DNA from: CAZVWW01 sp964631265
Lineage (GTDB): Bacteria > Thermotogota > Thermotogae > MWEM01
Length of the DNA: 6,280 nucleotides
Assembly: GCA_964631265.1 (NCBI GenBank)
Contig: CAZVWW010000129.1
Coordinates: forward strand, 1 to 6,280
Direction of reading: 5' to 3'
Shown here: piece after piece, positions 1 through 5,803 of the stretch
How positions within the stretch are numbered: position 1 is the first letter of the stretch
Layout: each line of letters starts with the position of its first letter
Notes under the pieces: model-generated
What the model was told of the DNA's origin: nothing
What the model saw: the letters and a program-made list of their open reading frames with translations, nothing else
Database searches by the model: none
Position numbers and translations under genes: made by a program

Positions 1-1048
1 CCCGAAGTTTTTCAAATCCCTCTTTGGATTCGGCTGATACAAAAACCGCTTCGGGGTGTGCCTGTTTTAAGGTCTCGAGGCGATTTTCATCAAGGAGGTC
101 GATTTTGTTGAAGACGACGATTCGCTGGATCTCATCAGCGTTAATCTCTTTTAGAACTTTTTCGCTCTCCCGTTTCTTGTCGTCCCGGTTGGGGTCTGAA
201 ACATCGACGAGATGGACGATGAGGTCGCTGTACAAAATCTCTTCCAGCGTGGCTTTAAAAGATTCAACGATCGTGTGCGGGAGGTTTTTGATAAACCCAA
301 CGGTGTCGTTGAAGATGGCCTTCTTTGAATGCTTCAGGTACACCTCTCTTGAAACCGGGCTGAGCGTTGCGAAGAGTTCGTCACGGACCTTTATCTTCTT
401 GTCGTTTGAGAGGTTTTTGAGCAGCGTGGATTTTCCCGAGTTGGTGTAGCCGATAACGGACACGATGGGGATGGGATTGTCCATGCGCCGCTTTCGCTGG
501 ACCTGTCTTTGCTTTTCAACCTTCTCCAGGTCTTTCTTCAAGCGGGTGATCCGCTGCCGGATCTTACGCCGCTTGACCTCGAGCTTGGTCTCCCCGGGGC
601 CTCTTGTTCCGATGCCACCTCCCAGTCGGGACATCTCCATACCGAGCCCGCGTATCCGGGGAAGCATGTACTGGAGCTGGGCGAGTTCAACCTGGAGCTT
701 ACCCTCTCTGGTGGTGGCGTGCAGGGCGAAGATGTCGAGTATGAGCTGTATCCTGTCGATGACACGGCAATCAAGGGCCTTCTCAATGTTTCTCAGCTGT
801 GTGGGCGAGAGTTGATTGTCGAAGACGATGAGATCAACCTTCTTGTCCGACAACTCCTCTTTAATGCGATTCAACTTCCCCTTACCGATGAGGGTGGCGG
901 GAACATACTTGTCCCGCATCTGATAAAACGTCTCAGAAACCTTTCCCCCGGCTGTTCTTACGAGGGATTTGAGTTCTTGTAAGCTGTATTCGATACTTCC
1001 TCTGTGCCCGCTCTTGAGTCCTACGGATAGGATAACAATATTTTCCAT
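1..1048 (-). CDS. hflX: GTPase HflX (ribosome-splitting factor), C-terminus cut by window edge
   Basis: I translated this by eye on the minus strand: 349 codons from ATG at 1048 are open to the window edge, so the C-terminal domain is missing. HflX binds the 50S subunit and the 70S ribosome and uses GTP to split stalled ribosomes in the cytoplasm. The N-terminal HflX domain (about 1-110) has IGKGK near 54-58 and FDNQLSPTQLRNIEK at 76-90. The helical linker holds the family signature GGGIGTRGPGETKLE at 143-157. The G domain shows G1 GYTNSGKST (200-208), G3 DTVGF (248-252), G4 NKID (314-317) and a G5-like SAE (338-340). The G2 region reads FATLSPVSR (226-234), where most HflX proteins have FATLDPTTR or similar. 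An AAGGGTGA ribosome site lies just before the ATG. It follows the sugar transferase gene by 26 bp, so cotranscription is likely. The identification is secure. Confidence 0.96.
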   Translation of the reverse strand, partial: MENIVILSVGLKSGHRGSIEYSLQELKSLVRTAGGKVSETFYQMRDKYVPATLIGKGKLNRIKEELSDKKVDLIVFDNQLSPTQLRNIEKALDCRVIDRIQLILDIFALHATTREGKLQVELAQLQYMLPRIRGLGMEMSRLGGGIGTRGPGETKLEVKRRKIRQRITRLKKDLEKVEKQRQVQRKRRMDNPIPIVSVIGYTNSGKSTLLKNLSNDKKIKVRDELFATLSPVSREVYLKHSKKAIFNDTVGFIKNLPHTIVESFKATLEEILYSDLIVHLVDVSDPNRDDKKRESEKVLKEINADEIQRIVVFNKIDLLDENRLETLKQAHPEAVFVSAESKEGFEKLR

Positions 1049-1074
1049 TTTTCACCCTTTTCTTCCCAAGATGT

Positions 1075-2229
1075 TTATTCTTTCCTGTATACAATCGCGT
1101 CAAGCGTGTACAGTAATGATTTGAAGTACATGGAGACGGAGTAATTGAGCAGAAACGCAAAATCATATCCGGTCTTGACCCGGTATTCCTCCAGAGTGTC
1201 TGAACGCTTGTACATGGTCTGTGCCCATCCTGTTATTCCGGGGCGAATGAGCAGTCTTTTGTCATAGTTTTTGATCTCTCTGCTGCACATCTCATGAAAA
1301 TACACCATCTCCGGTCTGGGCCCCACCAGACTCATATGCCCCAGTATAACATTTATCAACTGCGGGAGCTCGTCGAGCCTCAGTGATCTTAAAACACGCC
1401 CTATCGGGGTGCTCCGCCTTTTATGATCGGCTTCAATATCTGTACAGGAGGCCTCTCCCAACCTCAGGGTTCGAAACTTATAGAGGGTGAAGGCCTTTTT
1501 ATTCCTTCCGATCCTCTTTTGTCTGAATAGTGCCGGTCTTCCCTGGAGGATTAACAGAAACACTCCGATGATGATTTGAACCGGCAGAAGGATGATGAAG
1601 GCCGGTATCGCTATCATGAGGTCAATGATTCTGAGTAAAAGGGCAGTCGTTTTCCGGCGCCTGAGAGTAGCTTCAACGGTCTCCGGGTTCATGCTTTCAT
1701 AGAATGTTCGGGGGAGATAACCCAGGATATCGGCAAGGTTTTGACAGAAACGGTAATCGGTATCGTTTTTCTCTCCTCTGACAATCCTGAGTTTTACAAC
1801 AGATAGTTCTTGTATTGTTGAAATCCATGGTTCGTCAAGGGTTTTGGGGACCACAAGCATGTGTTCTTTGTTCCTCACAAGTCCTCTGAAGAGAAACGGG
1901 TTGACGATTCCCATAAACATGATATAAAACAGCACCCATCCCCATATCTCCATCTGCATCCTGTAACCAAAGATGATCGACAGGAGGGTGTTGAAGATGA
2001 GACTCAGAAAAAGCGAAACCGAGATGGAGGTGAAGGTCCATCTCGGTGATATCATTCTTTCTGCATCATAACCCCTTAGAGAGAAGAAAAAGAGAAGTAC
2101 CCATAACGTGTACAGAAAATACAGTCCCTCTCCCTTTCCGATCTCATTGGATATCTTCAGTGTGAAAAAGAAGACAATTAATATGAGTATATTGATCGTA
2201 AAAACGGTTGTCTTTTCTTTTTTTAGCAT
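1075..2229 (-). CDS. Undecaprenyl-phosphate sugar phosphotransferase (bacterial sugar transferase, WcaJ/WbaP type)
   Basis: The 384-residue inner-membrane protein should transfer a sugar-1-phosphate from a nucleotide sugar to undecaprenyl phosphate, the first committed step of a lipid-linked envelope polysaccharide. The N-terminus has about four membrane segments (roughly 8-25, 36-51, 67-88, 94-112). A short soluble region follows (about 120-198), then a proline-broken membrane helix (about 203-229) of the kind that forms the re-entrant anchor in this family. The catalytic domain shows FRQKRIGRNKKAFTLYKFRT (235-254), LDELPQL (285-291) with the catalytic Asp-Glu pair at 286-287, MSLVGPRPE (299-307) and RPGITGWAQ (329-337). 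The middle region is shorter than the usual nucleotide-binding-like domain of full-length members. An in-frame TAA lies three codons upstream of the ATG, which fixes it as the earliest start of that kind; the nearest AAGGA is rather far, about 14 nt away. The sugar specificity cannot be read from the sequence. Confidence 0.93.
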   Translation of the reverse strand: MLKKEKTTVFTINILILIVFFFTLKISNEIGKGEGLYFLYTLWVLLFFFSLRGYDAERMISPRWTFTSISVSLFLSLIFNTLLSIIFGYRMQMEIWGWVLFYIMFMGIVNPFLFRGLVRNKEHMLVVPKTLDEPWISTIQELSVVKLRIVRGEKNDTDYRFCQNLADILGYLPRTFYESMNPETVEATLRRRKTTALLLRIIDLMIAIPAFIILLPVQIIIGVFLLILQGRPALFRQKRIGRNKKAFTLYKFRTLRLGEASCTDIEADHKRRSTPIGRVLRSLRLDELPQLINVILGHMSLVGPRPEMVYFHEMCSREIKNYDKRLLIRPGITGWAQTMYKRSDTLEEYRVKTGYDFAFLLNYSVSMYFKSLLYTLDAIVYRKE

Positions 2230-2297
2230 AGACTGTTATTGTGTCCTTAACATTAAATGTGTTGGTGCTTTTACGATAGACCCGTCAACTGCGCCTT
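2230..2297. other. Short intergenic spacer with an 11-bp palindrome
   Basis: This 68-bp gap separates the second lipoprotein gene from the sugar transferase gene, all on the minus strand. It contains the perfect palindrome ACATTAAATGT (2250-2260), but I see neither a GC-rich hairpin with a T tract nor a convincing -35/-10 pair. Readthrough from the lipoprotein genes into the sugar transferase gene is therefore the simplest reading. The palindrome could be an operator or chance in AT-rich DNA. Confidence 0.3.
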
Positions 2298-2747
2298 TTA
2301 TTTTGTCTTTGTGGCCTGAATACTGAACGGATAAAATTCAACAAGCCATCCGAAAAAGGCGGTTTCTGTTGCATATCCCGATCCTGAAATCCTGTTTTCG
2401 GCATCATTCAAGGTACCCTCAAATTTCAAGGTAATGGATGCGTCACCGGTTGAATTTGTTACGATAAAGGGATTGACCCAGATCTTCCCGTGTTTGCTGA
2501 TTTCCCCGTTGAATTTAACCGGGCTTGCGTCTTCCGGTGCTTCAAAGTTGAAACTGCCGATAAGATTGTCAAAGTCTTTTCTTTTGTCAAAATGAAGCGT
2601 TCCCGTTGCAGTATCGCCATCAGCACTCATTGCAAATACCCAGTTTGTCTCTCCAATGCTTGGCAGTATGACAGCGGAGAAATAACAACCGGAAAAGATG
2701 AGGGCGATGACAAGAAGGGAAAGAATGACGGCTGTTAGCTTCTTCAT
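2298..2747 (-). CDS. Small beta-rich lipoprotein B, family not recognised
   Basis: This gene encodes a 149-residue protein with a clear lipoprotein signal: MKK, a hydrophobic stretch, then lipobox IFSGC with the lipidated Cys at 21. The mature part alternates polar and hydrophobic residues as in an antiparallel beta barrel or sandwich: NWVFAM, GTLHF, LIGSFNFE, VKFNGEIS, ITLKFEGTL and ISGSGY. I do not recognise a named domain, and no catalytic motif is evident. The pattern resembles the neighbouring lipoprotein A, so the two may be diverged duplicates. The start is uncertain. I chose ATG 2747 because it gives a standard MKK signal peptide. A GTG at 2756 would add three residues and overlap the stop of lipoprotein A as GTGA. 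Either way the two genes are translationally coupled. The protein probably sits on the outer face of a membrane. Confidence 0.82.
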   Translation of the reverse strand: MKKLTAVILSLLVIALIFSGCYFSAVILPSIGETNWVFAMSADGDTATGTLHFDKRKDFDNLIGSFNFEAPEDASPVKFNGEISKHGKIWVNPFIVTNSTGDASITLKFEGTLNDAENRISGSGYATETAFFGWLVEFYPFSIQATKTK

Positions 2748-2752
2748 AGGAA

Positions 2753-3154
2753 TCACAGCTCTCTCTCGGCTATCCAGTCGGCTGCTTTGTCAGTTGTCTC
2801 TCCAACGATGGACTCTCCGTTGTATAAACCATTAAGTGTGAAGAGGTCTTCTCCGGCTTCAGCATCTTCGAAGACGGATAAAGTGACTGTTTTCCCCTTT
2901 CCAACCGTCCCGCTTACGAAGTATTCATTATCGTTGATGATAAGTGTACCGGATAATGCCGCGCCTTCCTGCTCGAGTTCCAGTTCACCAAAGGCTTTGT
3001 CAGGCCCGTCAGCCCGGGTCTCTGTTGTGGCAAATCCCCAGTCGATGGCAAATCCCCATCCGCCTGCAAGGCCGGGGAGTCCCGCCGTTACTGAACAACC
3101 TGCAAAGATCAAAAGTGCCGTTAAAACTGTAGAGACTACAATTAGCTTTTTCAT
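2753..3154 (-). CDS. Small beta-rich lipoprotein A, family not recognised
   Basis: This gene encodes a 133-residue protein with signal MKK plus a hydrophobic core and lipobox IFAGC, the lipidated Cys at 20. The mature domain is short and strand-rich, with WGFAIDWGF, GELELEQEG, LSGTLII, YFVSGTVGKG, VTLSV and LFTLNGLYNGESIVG. Its arrangement parallels lipoprotein B (W-x-F start, then G-x-L, then L-x-G-T/S, then an F-x-(V/G)-(S/E) strand and a late G-rich hairpin). I take this as weak evidence of common descent. The ATG at 3154 is chosen over an in-frame ATG at 3205 because a strong GGAGGTG ribosome site lies 5 nt in front of it. It is the first gene of a two-gene unit with lipoprotein B. The function is unknown; a structural or ligand-binding envelope role is only a guess. 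Confidence 0.85.
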   Translation of the reverse strand: MKKLIVVSTVLTALLIFAGCSVTAGLPGLAGGWGFAIDWGFATTETRADGPDKAFGELELEQEGAALSGTLIINDNEYFVSGTVGKGKTVTLSVFEDAEAGEDLFTLNGLYNGESIVGETTDKAADWIAEREL

Positions 3155-3159
3155 CGAAA

Positions 3160-3167
3160 CACCTCCG
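3160..3167 (-). promoter_or_regulatory. Strong ribosome binding site of lipoprotein A
   Basis: On the minus strand CGGAGGTG ends 5 nt before ATG 3154. It decides this start and excludes the 17-residue extension from the upstream ATG at 3205. Confidence 0.8.
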
Positions 3168-3182
3168 TTTGTTGATACTATT

Positions 3183-3191
3183 ATTGTATCA
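3183..3191 (-). promoter_or_regulatory. Possible extended -10 promoter of the lipoprotein pair
   Basis: The minus strand reads TGATACAAT, an extended -10 form (TGn followed by TACAAT, 5 of 6 to consensus). No good -35 hexamer lies at 16-18 nt upstream. Transcription would begin near 3176 and give a leader of about 22 nt that includes the strong ribosome site. The form resembles the better TGGTATAAT site in front of the DUF5693 gene. Confidence 0.4.
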
Positions 3192-3322
3192 TAAATCGGG
3201 TTCAAATGCCGGAATTTTCATCCCTGCTTGATATTTTATCTTGGAGCATGAGCCGGGAATATGCCCTTTTTTGGGAGAGTGTTTTTTTATTTTCCGGAAT
3301 TTTGGAACTTCAGGTAAGCGGT

Positions 3323-3342
3323 AAACAGCCAGGGGACTGTTT
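3323..3342 (-). terminator. Weak hairpin ending in CTGTTT, possible terminator of the DUF5693 gene
   Basis: On the minus strand AAACAGTC pairs with GGCTGTTT across a 4-nt loop (8 bp including one T-G wobble). Only three T residues follow the stem arm before GC-containing sequence, so this is at best a weak intrinsic terminator. It lies about 50 bp past the stop codon. Confidence 0.3.
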
Positions 3343-3352
3343 TCGGGGTTAG

Positions 3353-3378
3353 CGCTCCACCCCGGGGGAGGTGGAGCG
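3353..3378 (-). terminator. GC-rich 9-bp hairpin just after the DUF5693 gene
   Basis: CGCTCCACC and GGTGGAGCG form a perfect 9-bp stem with an 8-nt loop, 16 nt after the DUF5693 stop codon on the minus strand. There is no T tract after it, so it is not a canonical intrinsic terminator. It may stabilise the 3' end of the transcript or act together with the next hairpin at 3323-3342. Confidence 0.4.
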
Positions 3379-3394
3379 AGGTTATGCTCGAACA

Positions 3395-4870
3395 TTAATT
3401 CTCCGATGTTTTGCCTCTCTTCATCAGAAAACTGATGAAGCCACCGATCACAGTCCCGAGAACGACGCCCAGCCCCTCACGATAGAGGATAATCATAATG
3501 GGGGTGTGATAGTGCTGGAAGGCATTGATAATCGATACGAGCCCTACTGTGCCCAACACAGGAATCAGGAACGAGTACCGTCCAAAGGAGCGATGTTGAC
3601 TGTTGAAATAGAGCCACAGGGCTGGGATCCCAACGAGTTCTTTGAATCGGGGACGAATCCCGAAGAGGATCTCTAACTGATCCCGGAACTGCCGTTCGAT
3701 AGACAGTACCCATCCGCTGTTTCCCGACCGCATCAGATAGTAGATCATGAAGAGCACGATGAAGATCATAACGAGCAGGTCCGTCCAGTGGAGCTTTTTC
3801 TTCAGGTCCTCTGCGCCGTATGAGGCGAATTCTCTTAAAAAGACCAGCAGGGGCAGGTACAGCAGCGTGAGCTTCACCCCATGGGGCATGAGGATCTGAT
3901 TGACGGCTTCAAAGGAGAACCCCAGGGCGTTGATGGTGATACCGAGTGTGAAAGCGAGCAGGAGGAGTGAGAGGTACTTCAAACGCGGTGAATAATCGAC
4001 GTCTCGAAAGGTTCTGAAGATGCCTGTTATGCCAAAGGCCCCTCCCATACCGGTCAGATAGAGGACAGAATCGTTAAACCCCGCTCTGTTGAGGTAGAAG
4101 AGGAAAACGAATAGAGCAATGACAAAGAAGAGCGGTGAATAAAAATAGATGATGCAGAAGACAGCAACGGCGAGTGCTATTCTGAAGAGGAAATTCGTGT
4201 CCGGTACTCCCGTGACAATCCCGTCGACCGGTTTCACAAGCCGGGCGATATCCAAACCGTATTCATTGTACGGGATGAAGGCCTCGTCAAGCGGTTGAAT
4301 CCAGAAGAAATCGATGCTCCGTTCCTGTTTTGCCCGAAGCCAACGTCTCAGGACCATGGAGTAGGTCAGGCCGATCTTGTCTATCTCCGCGGGCTTTATC
4401 GTATGAACCCGAAACATCCTCTCTTTGTGAAGAGGCGAGCGTTTCTCAAGGACCTGTCTCATCCAGGAGGTTACCCGATTCAATTCGAGGAATCCGACGT
4501 CAATGTTGTTCCCGTCAAGATATCCCGAGAATGTCTCCGGGGAAATGTCGGGAGGGCTGCCGATGAAGATGATCTTGGCACCCTGTCTCTTTTCTAAAGC
4601 CCGTTCTATTTCAGCAGGAGCTGAGGAGAATGCTTCAAAATCCATCACAAAGACAACCCGCTCTCCGGATAGGCCGACTTCGTTGATATCCCTTACCGAA
4701 TAAAAATCGGTTATTTCAGCATTGTAACCCTTTTCGAAACCCAATGCAACATCAGCGTTTTGCCTGTCGAATTCATGCCGGGGATAAACATACACAAAGA
4801 GCGCTATAAGCGCTATGATGAAGAATATATAAAAAGAATACACTTTGGTTTTATCAAGATAATCCCCCAC
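3395..4870 (-). CDS. DUF5693 family multi-pass membrane protein
   Basis: The 491-residue integral membrane protein has one N-terminal membrane segment (about 12-30), a soluble domain probably outside the membrane (about 31-225), then roughly eight or nine membrane segments to the C-terminus. The family is recognised from the conserved block after the membrane segment ending at 380: RSGN (381-384), then FRDQLEILFGIRPRFKELV (395-413) and GIPALWL (414-420), and from HGVKLTLLYLP (330-340). The soluble domain begins with EFDRQNADVALGFE and carries a stretch VVFVMDFEAFS (72-82). In other bacteria this family is often found near csaB, the polysaccharide pyruvyl transferase. That suggests a role in envelope polysaccharide handling, but no reaction is established. 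The start is GTG with AGGGGGG about 7 nt in front. The gene is first after the divergent intergenic region and has its own good -10 site. Confidence 0.85.
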   Translation of the reverse strand: MGDYLDKTKVYSFYIFFIIALIALFVYVYPRHEFDRQNADVALGFEKGYNAEITDFYSVRDINEVGLSGERVVFVMDFEAFSSAPAEIERALEKRQGAKIIFIGSPPDISPETFSGYLDGNNIDVGFLELNRVTSWMRQVLEKRSPLHKERMFRVHTIKPAEIDKIGLTYSMVLRRWLRAKQERSIDFFWIQPLDEAFIPYNEYGLDIARLVKPVDGIVTGVPDTNFLFRIALAVAVFCIIYFYSPLFFVIALFVFLFYLNRAGFNDSVLYLTGMGGAFGITGIFRTFRDVDYSPRLKYLSLLLLAFTLGITINALGFSFEAVNQILMPHGVKLTLLYLPLLVFLREFASYGAEDLKKKLHWTDLLVMIFIVLFMIYYLMRSGNSGWVLSIERQFRDQLEILFGIRPRFKELVGIPALWLYFNSQHRSFGRYSFLIPVLGTVGLVSIINAFQHYHTPIMIILYREGLGVVLGTVIGGFISFLMKRGKTSEN

Positions 4871-4890
4871 GACAATTCCCCCCTGCGAAA

Positions 4891-4899
4891 ATTATACCA
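4891..4899 (-). promoter_or_regulatory. Extended -10 promoter of the DUF5693 gene
   Basis: The minus strand reads TGGTATAAT: a perfect TATAAT with the TGn extension. A TTGAAA lies upstream (4917-4922 on the plus strand as TTTCAA), but the spacer of 20 nt is too long for a standard -35, so the extended -10 probably carries the activity. Initiation near 4884 would leave a leader of only about 14 nt, mostly the AGGGGGG ribosome site before GTG 4870. Confidence 0.65.
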
Positions 4900-5034
4900 C
4901 AATCCATTTTGAACTTTTTCAATACCCCCGCAGTCAAAACTAACGAAAGCCAAAAAAGAAACGAAAAAAGTTTATCACATAGATAGGACCCCCCTATCCC
5001 CCTTGAGAATATAAAGAAATATACCCCCCACATT

Positions 5035-5064
5035 AAAGCGGATCTCCATAGAGATCCGCTTTTT
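5035..5064 (+). terminator. Rho-independent terminator with no gene in front of it
   Basis: AAAGCGGATCTC pairs perfectly with GAGATCCGCTTT across the 4-nt loop CATA, a 12-bp stem, and the plus strand continues as a run of five T (5060-5064). The form is a textbook intrinsic terminator on the plus strand. On the minus strand the tail is only TTT, so it could terminate weakly in that direction too. No coding sequence ends here on either strand: the genes on both sides start away from it. It could end a small RNA or a leader transcript, or shield the flagellar genes from readthrough. Confidence 0.8.
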
Positions 5065-5132
5065 GCTTGCAAGGAAAAATATCTCATTCCAGTTTTAAGG
5101 AACTCTAGTCATGAAAACAGAATAATATACTT

Positions 5133-5140
5133 GGGAGGAG
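5133..5140 (+). promoter_or_regulatory. Ribosome binding site fixing a TTG start
   Basis: GGGAGGAG lies 6 nt before TTG 5147. No ATG or GTG near it gives the same reading frame with a comparable site, so the TTG start of the MotE-like gene is well supported. Confidence 0.8.
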
Positions 5141-5146
5141 TAGACG

Positions 5147-5803
5147 TTGGCAAAGAAGAAGGGCAAGTTCAAAAAAGTCGCAATCACCTTATCTGTTATC
5201 ATTGTAGTCCTGCTGCTCGTTTTGATATACGGCTATATAGACTTTGAGTTTAAGAAGTTAGGGGAATCAGGTGTTACCCCCATGTCAGACTGGAGAAGCT
5301 ACATCGCCTTCCTTCTTGAAAAAGTCCCGGTTATCAACAATTATGTTGAGTACACGCCCAGAGAGATCATACAGCCGCAAAAATACTACTCCGAGATATA
5401 TGAGACCTATATCCAGAAGATCGAAGAAGACCGGAAGGCCCTGGAAAAAAAGGCAGCAGAGCTCGCCGAATTTGAAGAGCAGTTGAATGAACGGGAAGCA
5501 AAGCTGAATGCCAACGCCGAGGAGCTGCAGCTTCAGGAAGAGCGTTTGAGATCTGAGCTACAGGCATGGGAAAGCTCCCGGGAGAGATTTCAAAAGCTCG
5601 CAGACTGGTTTGCCAACGGGGATGAAGAGATGCTTGCCCAGGCCCTTGCCTCAGGTGAGATTGACGTGGAAGAGATTGTCAACGGCTTGAGACTGATTGA
5701 TCCGGGAATTGCTGCCGACATTGTGGGGCAGCTTGCAACCATAGATGAGGACAAAGCGGCGGAAATTCTTGCAAACTTAGCGGGAAAGGAGGTGACAAGA
5801 TGA
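5147..5803 (+). CDS. MotE/YlxF-like flagellar protein (membrane anchor, coiled coil, MgtE_N/FliG-like C-terminus)
   Basis: The 218-residue protein begins MAKKKGK at a TTG codon. It has a single membrane segment at about 11-31, a linker rich in aromatic residues (32-80), a long charged coiled coil at about 82-155, and a C-terminal helical domain (about 157-215) with the repeated pattern LRLIDPGIAADIVGQL followed by KAAEILANL. This matches MotE/YlxF/FlbB proteins. Those lie outside the inner membrane and, in studied members, help place or stabilise the flagellar stator. Flagellar gene clusters commonly have this gene just before fliK and flgD, and the next gene here looks like fliK. Its last codons contain the ribosome site of that gene. 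Because the upstream genes are divergent, it is the first gene of its transcript. The exact subfamily name is uncertain. Confidence 0.82.
   Translation: MAKKKGKFKKVAITLSVIIVVLLLVLIYGYIDFEFKKLGESGVTPMSDWRSYIAFLLEKVPVINNYVEYTPREIIQPQKYYSEIYETYIQKIEEDRKALEKKAAELAEFEEQLNEREAKLNANAEELQLQEERLRSELQAWESSRERFQKLADWFANGDEEMLAQALASGEIDVEEIVNGLRLIDPGIAADIVGQLATIDEDKAAEILANLAGKEVTR
5785..5795 (+). promoter_or_regulatory. Near-perfect ribosome site of the FliK-like gene inside the preceding gene
   Basis: AAAGGAGGTGA is a full-length match to the anti-Shine-Dalgarno sequence. Its GGAGG is 7 nt before ATG 5800, and it encodes the final residues of the MotE-like protein. It fixes the start at 5800. Confidence 0.85.

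Larger units (their letters stand above)
3192..3394. other. Intergenic region with hairpins between DUF5693 gene and lipoprotein A
   Basis: This is most of the 240-bp gap downstream of the DUF5693 stop. It holds two inverted repeats near that stop (annotated separately), and a 10-bp direct repeat CCGGAATTTT at 3209-3218 and 3294-3303. T-rich runs at 3267-3272 and 3282-3288 lie on the plus strand, which is the wrong strand to act as terminator tails for the minus-strand genes. I find no credible coding frame. Confidence 0.5.
4871..5146. other. Divergent intergenic region between DUF5693 and flagellar genes
   Basis: This 276-bp region carries the minus-strand promoter at 4891-4899, several C-runs on the plus strand and an intrinsic terminator at 5035-5064 reading rightwards. 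A small inverted repeat GATAGG/CCTATC (4982-4987 and 4993-4998) sits among the C-runs. For the flagellar gene I see only AT-rich AATAATATAC at 5121-5130, which could serve as a -10, without a good -35. A 77-codon minus-strand frame here looks spurious. Confidence 0.6.

Noticed and set aside
24..982. Plus-strand frames of 116-157 codons over the left end
   Set aside because: They lie opposite hflX, whose minus-strand frame gives a full set of family motifs; the plus-strand products are Ser/Arg/Leu-rich antisense artefacts.
2787..3194. 135-codon plus-strand frame opposite lipoprotein A
   Set aside because: It is Ser/Pro/Val-rich, has no ribosome site of note, and is opposite a gene with a strong ribosome site and a clear lipoprotein signal.
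3267..3288. T-rich runs with a CCC/GGG pair as a plus-strand terminator
   Set aside because: The stem has only three base pairs, and no plus-strand gene precedes it.
3189..3395. 68-codon minus-strand frame in the gap after the DUF5693 gene
   Set aside because: It starts inside the end of the DUF5693 gene, runs through the hairpins, has no ribosome site and no recognisable protein pattern.
4854..5087. 77-codon minus-strand frame across the divergent intergenic region
   Set aside because: It overlaps the start of the DUF5693 gene in another frame, spans the intrinsic terminator and the promoter, and its protein has no coherent domain pattern.
5111..5125. Four-codon open frame (MKTE) with AAGGA 9 nt before it, ahead of the MotE-like gene
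   Set aside because: Considered as a leader peptide, but a frame this short with a moderate ribosome site is expected by chance, and no paired attenuator lies after it.
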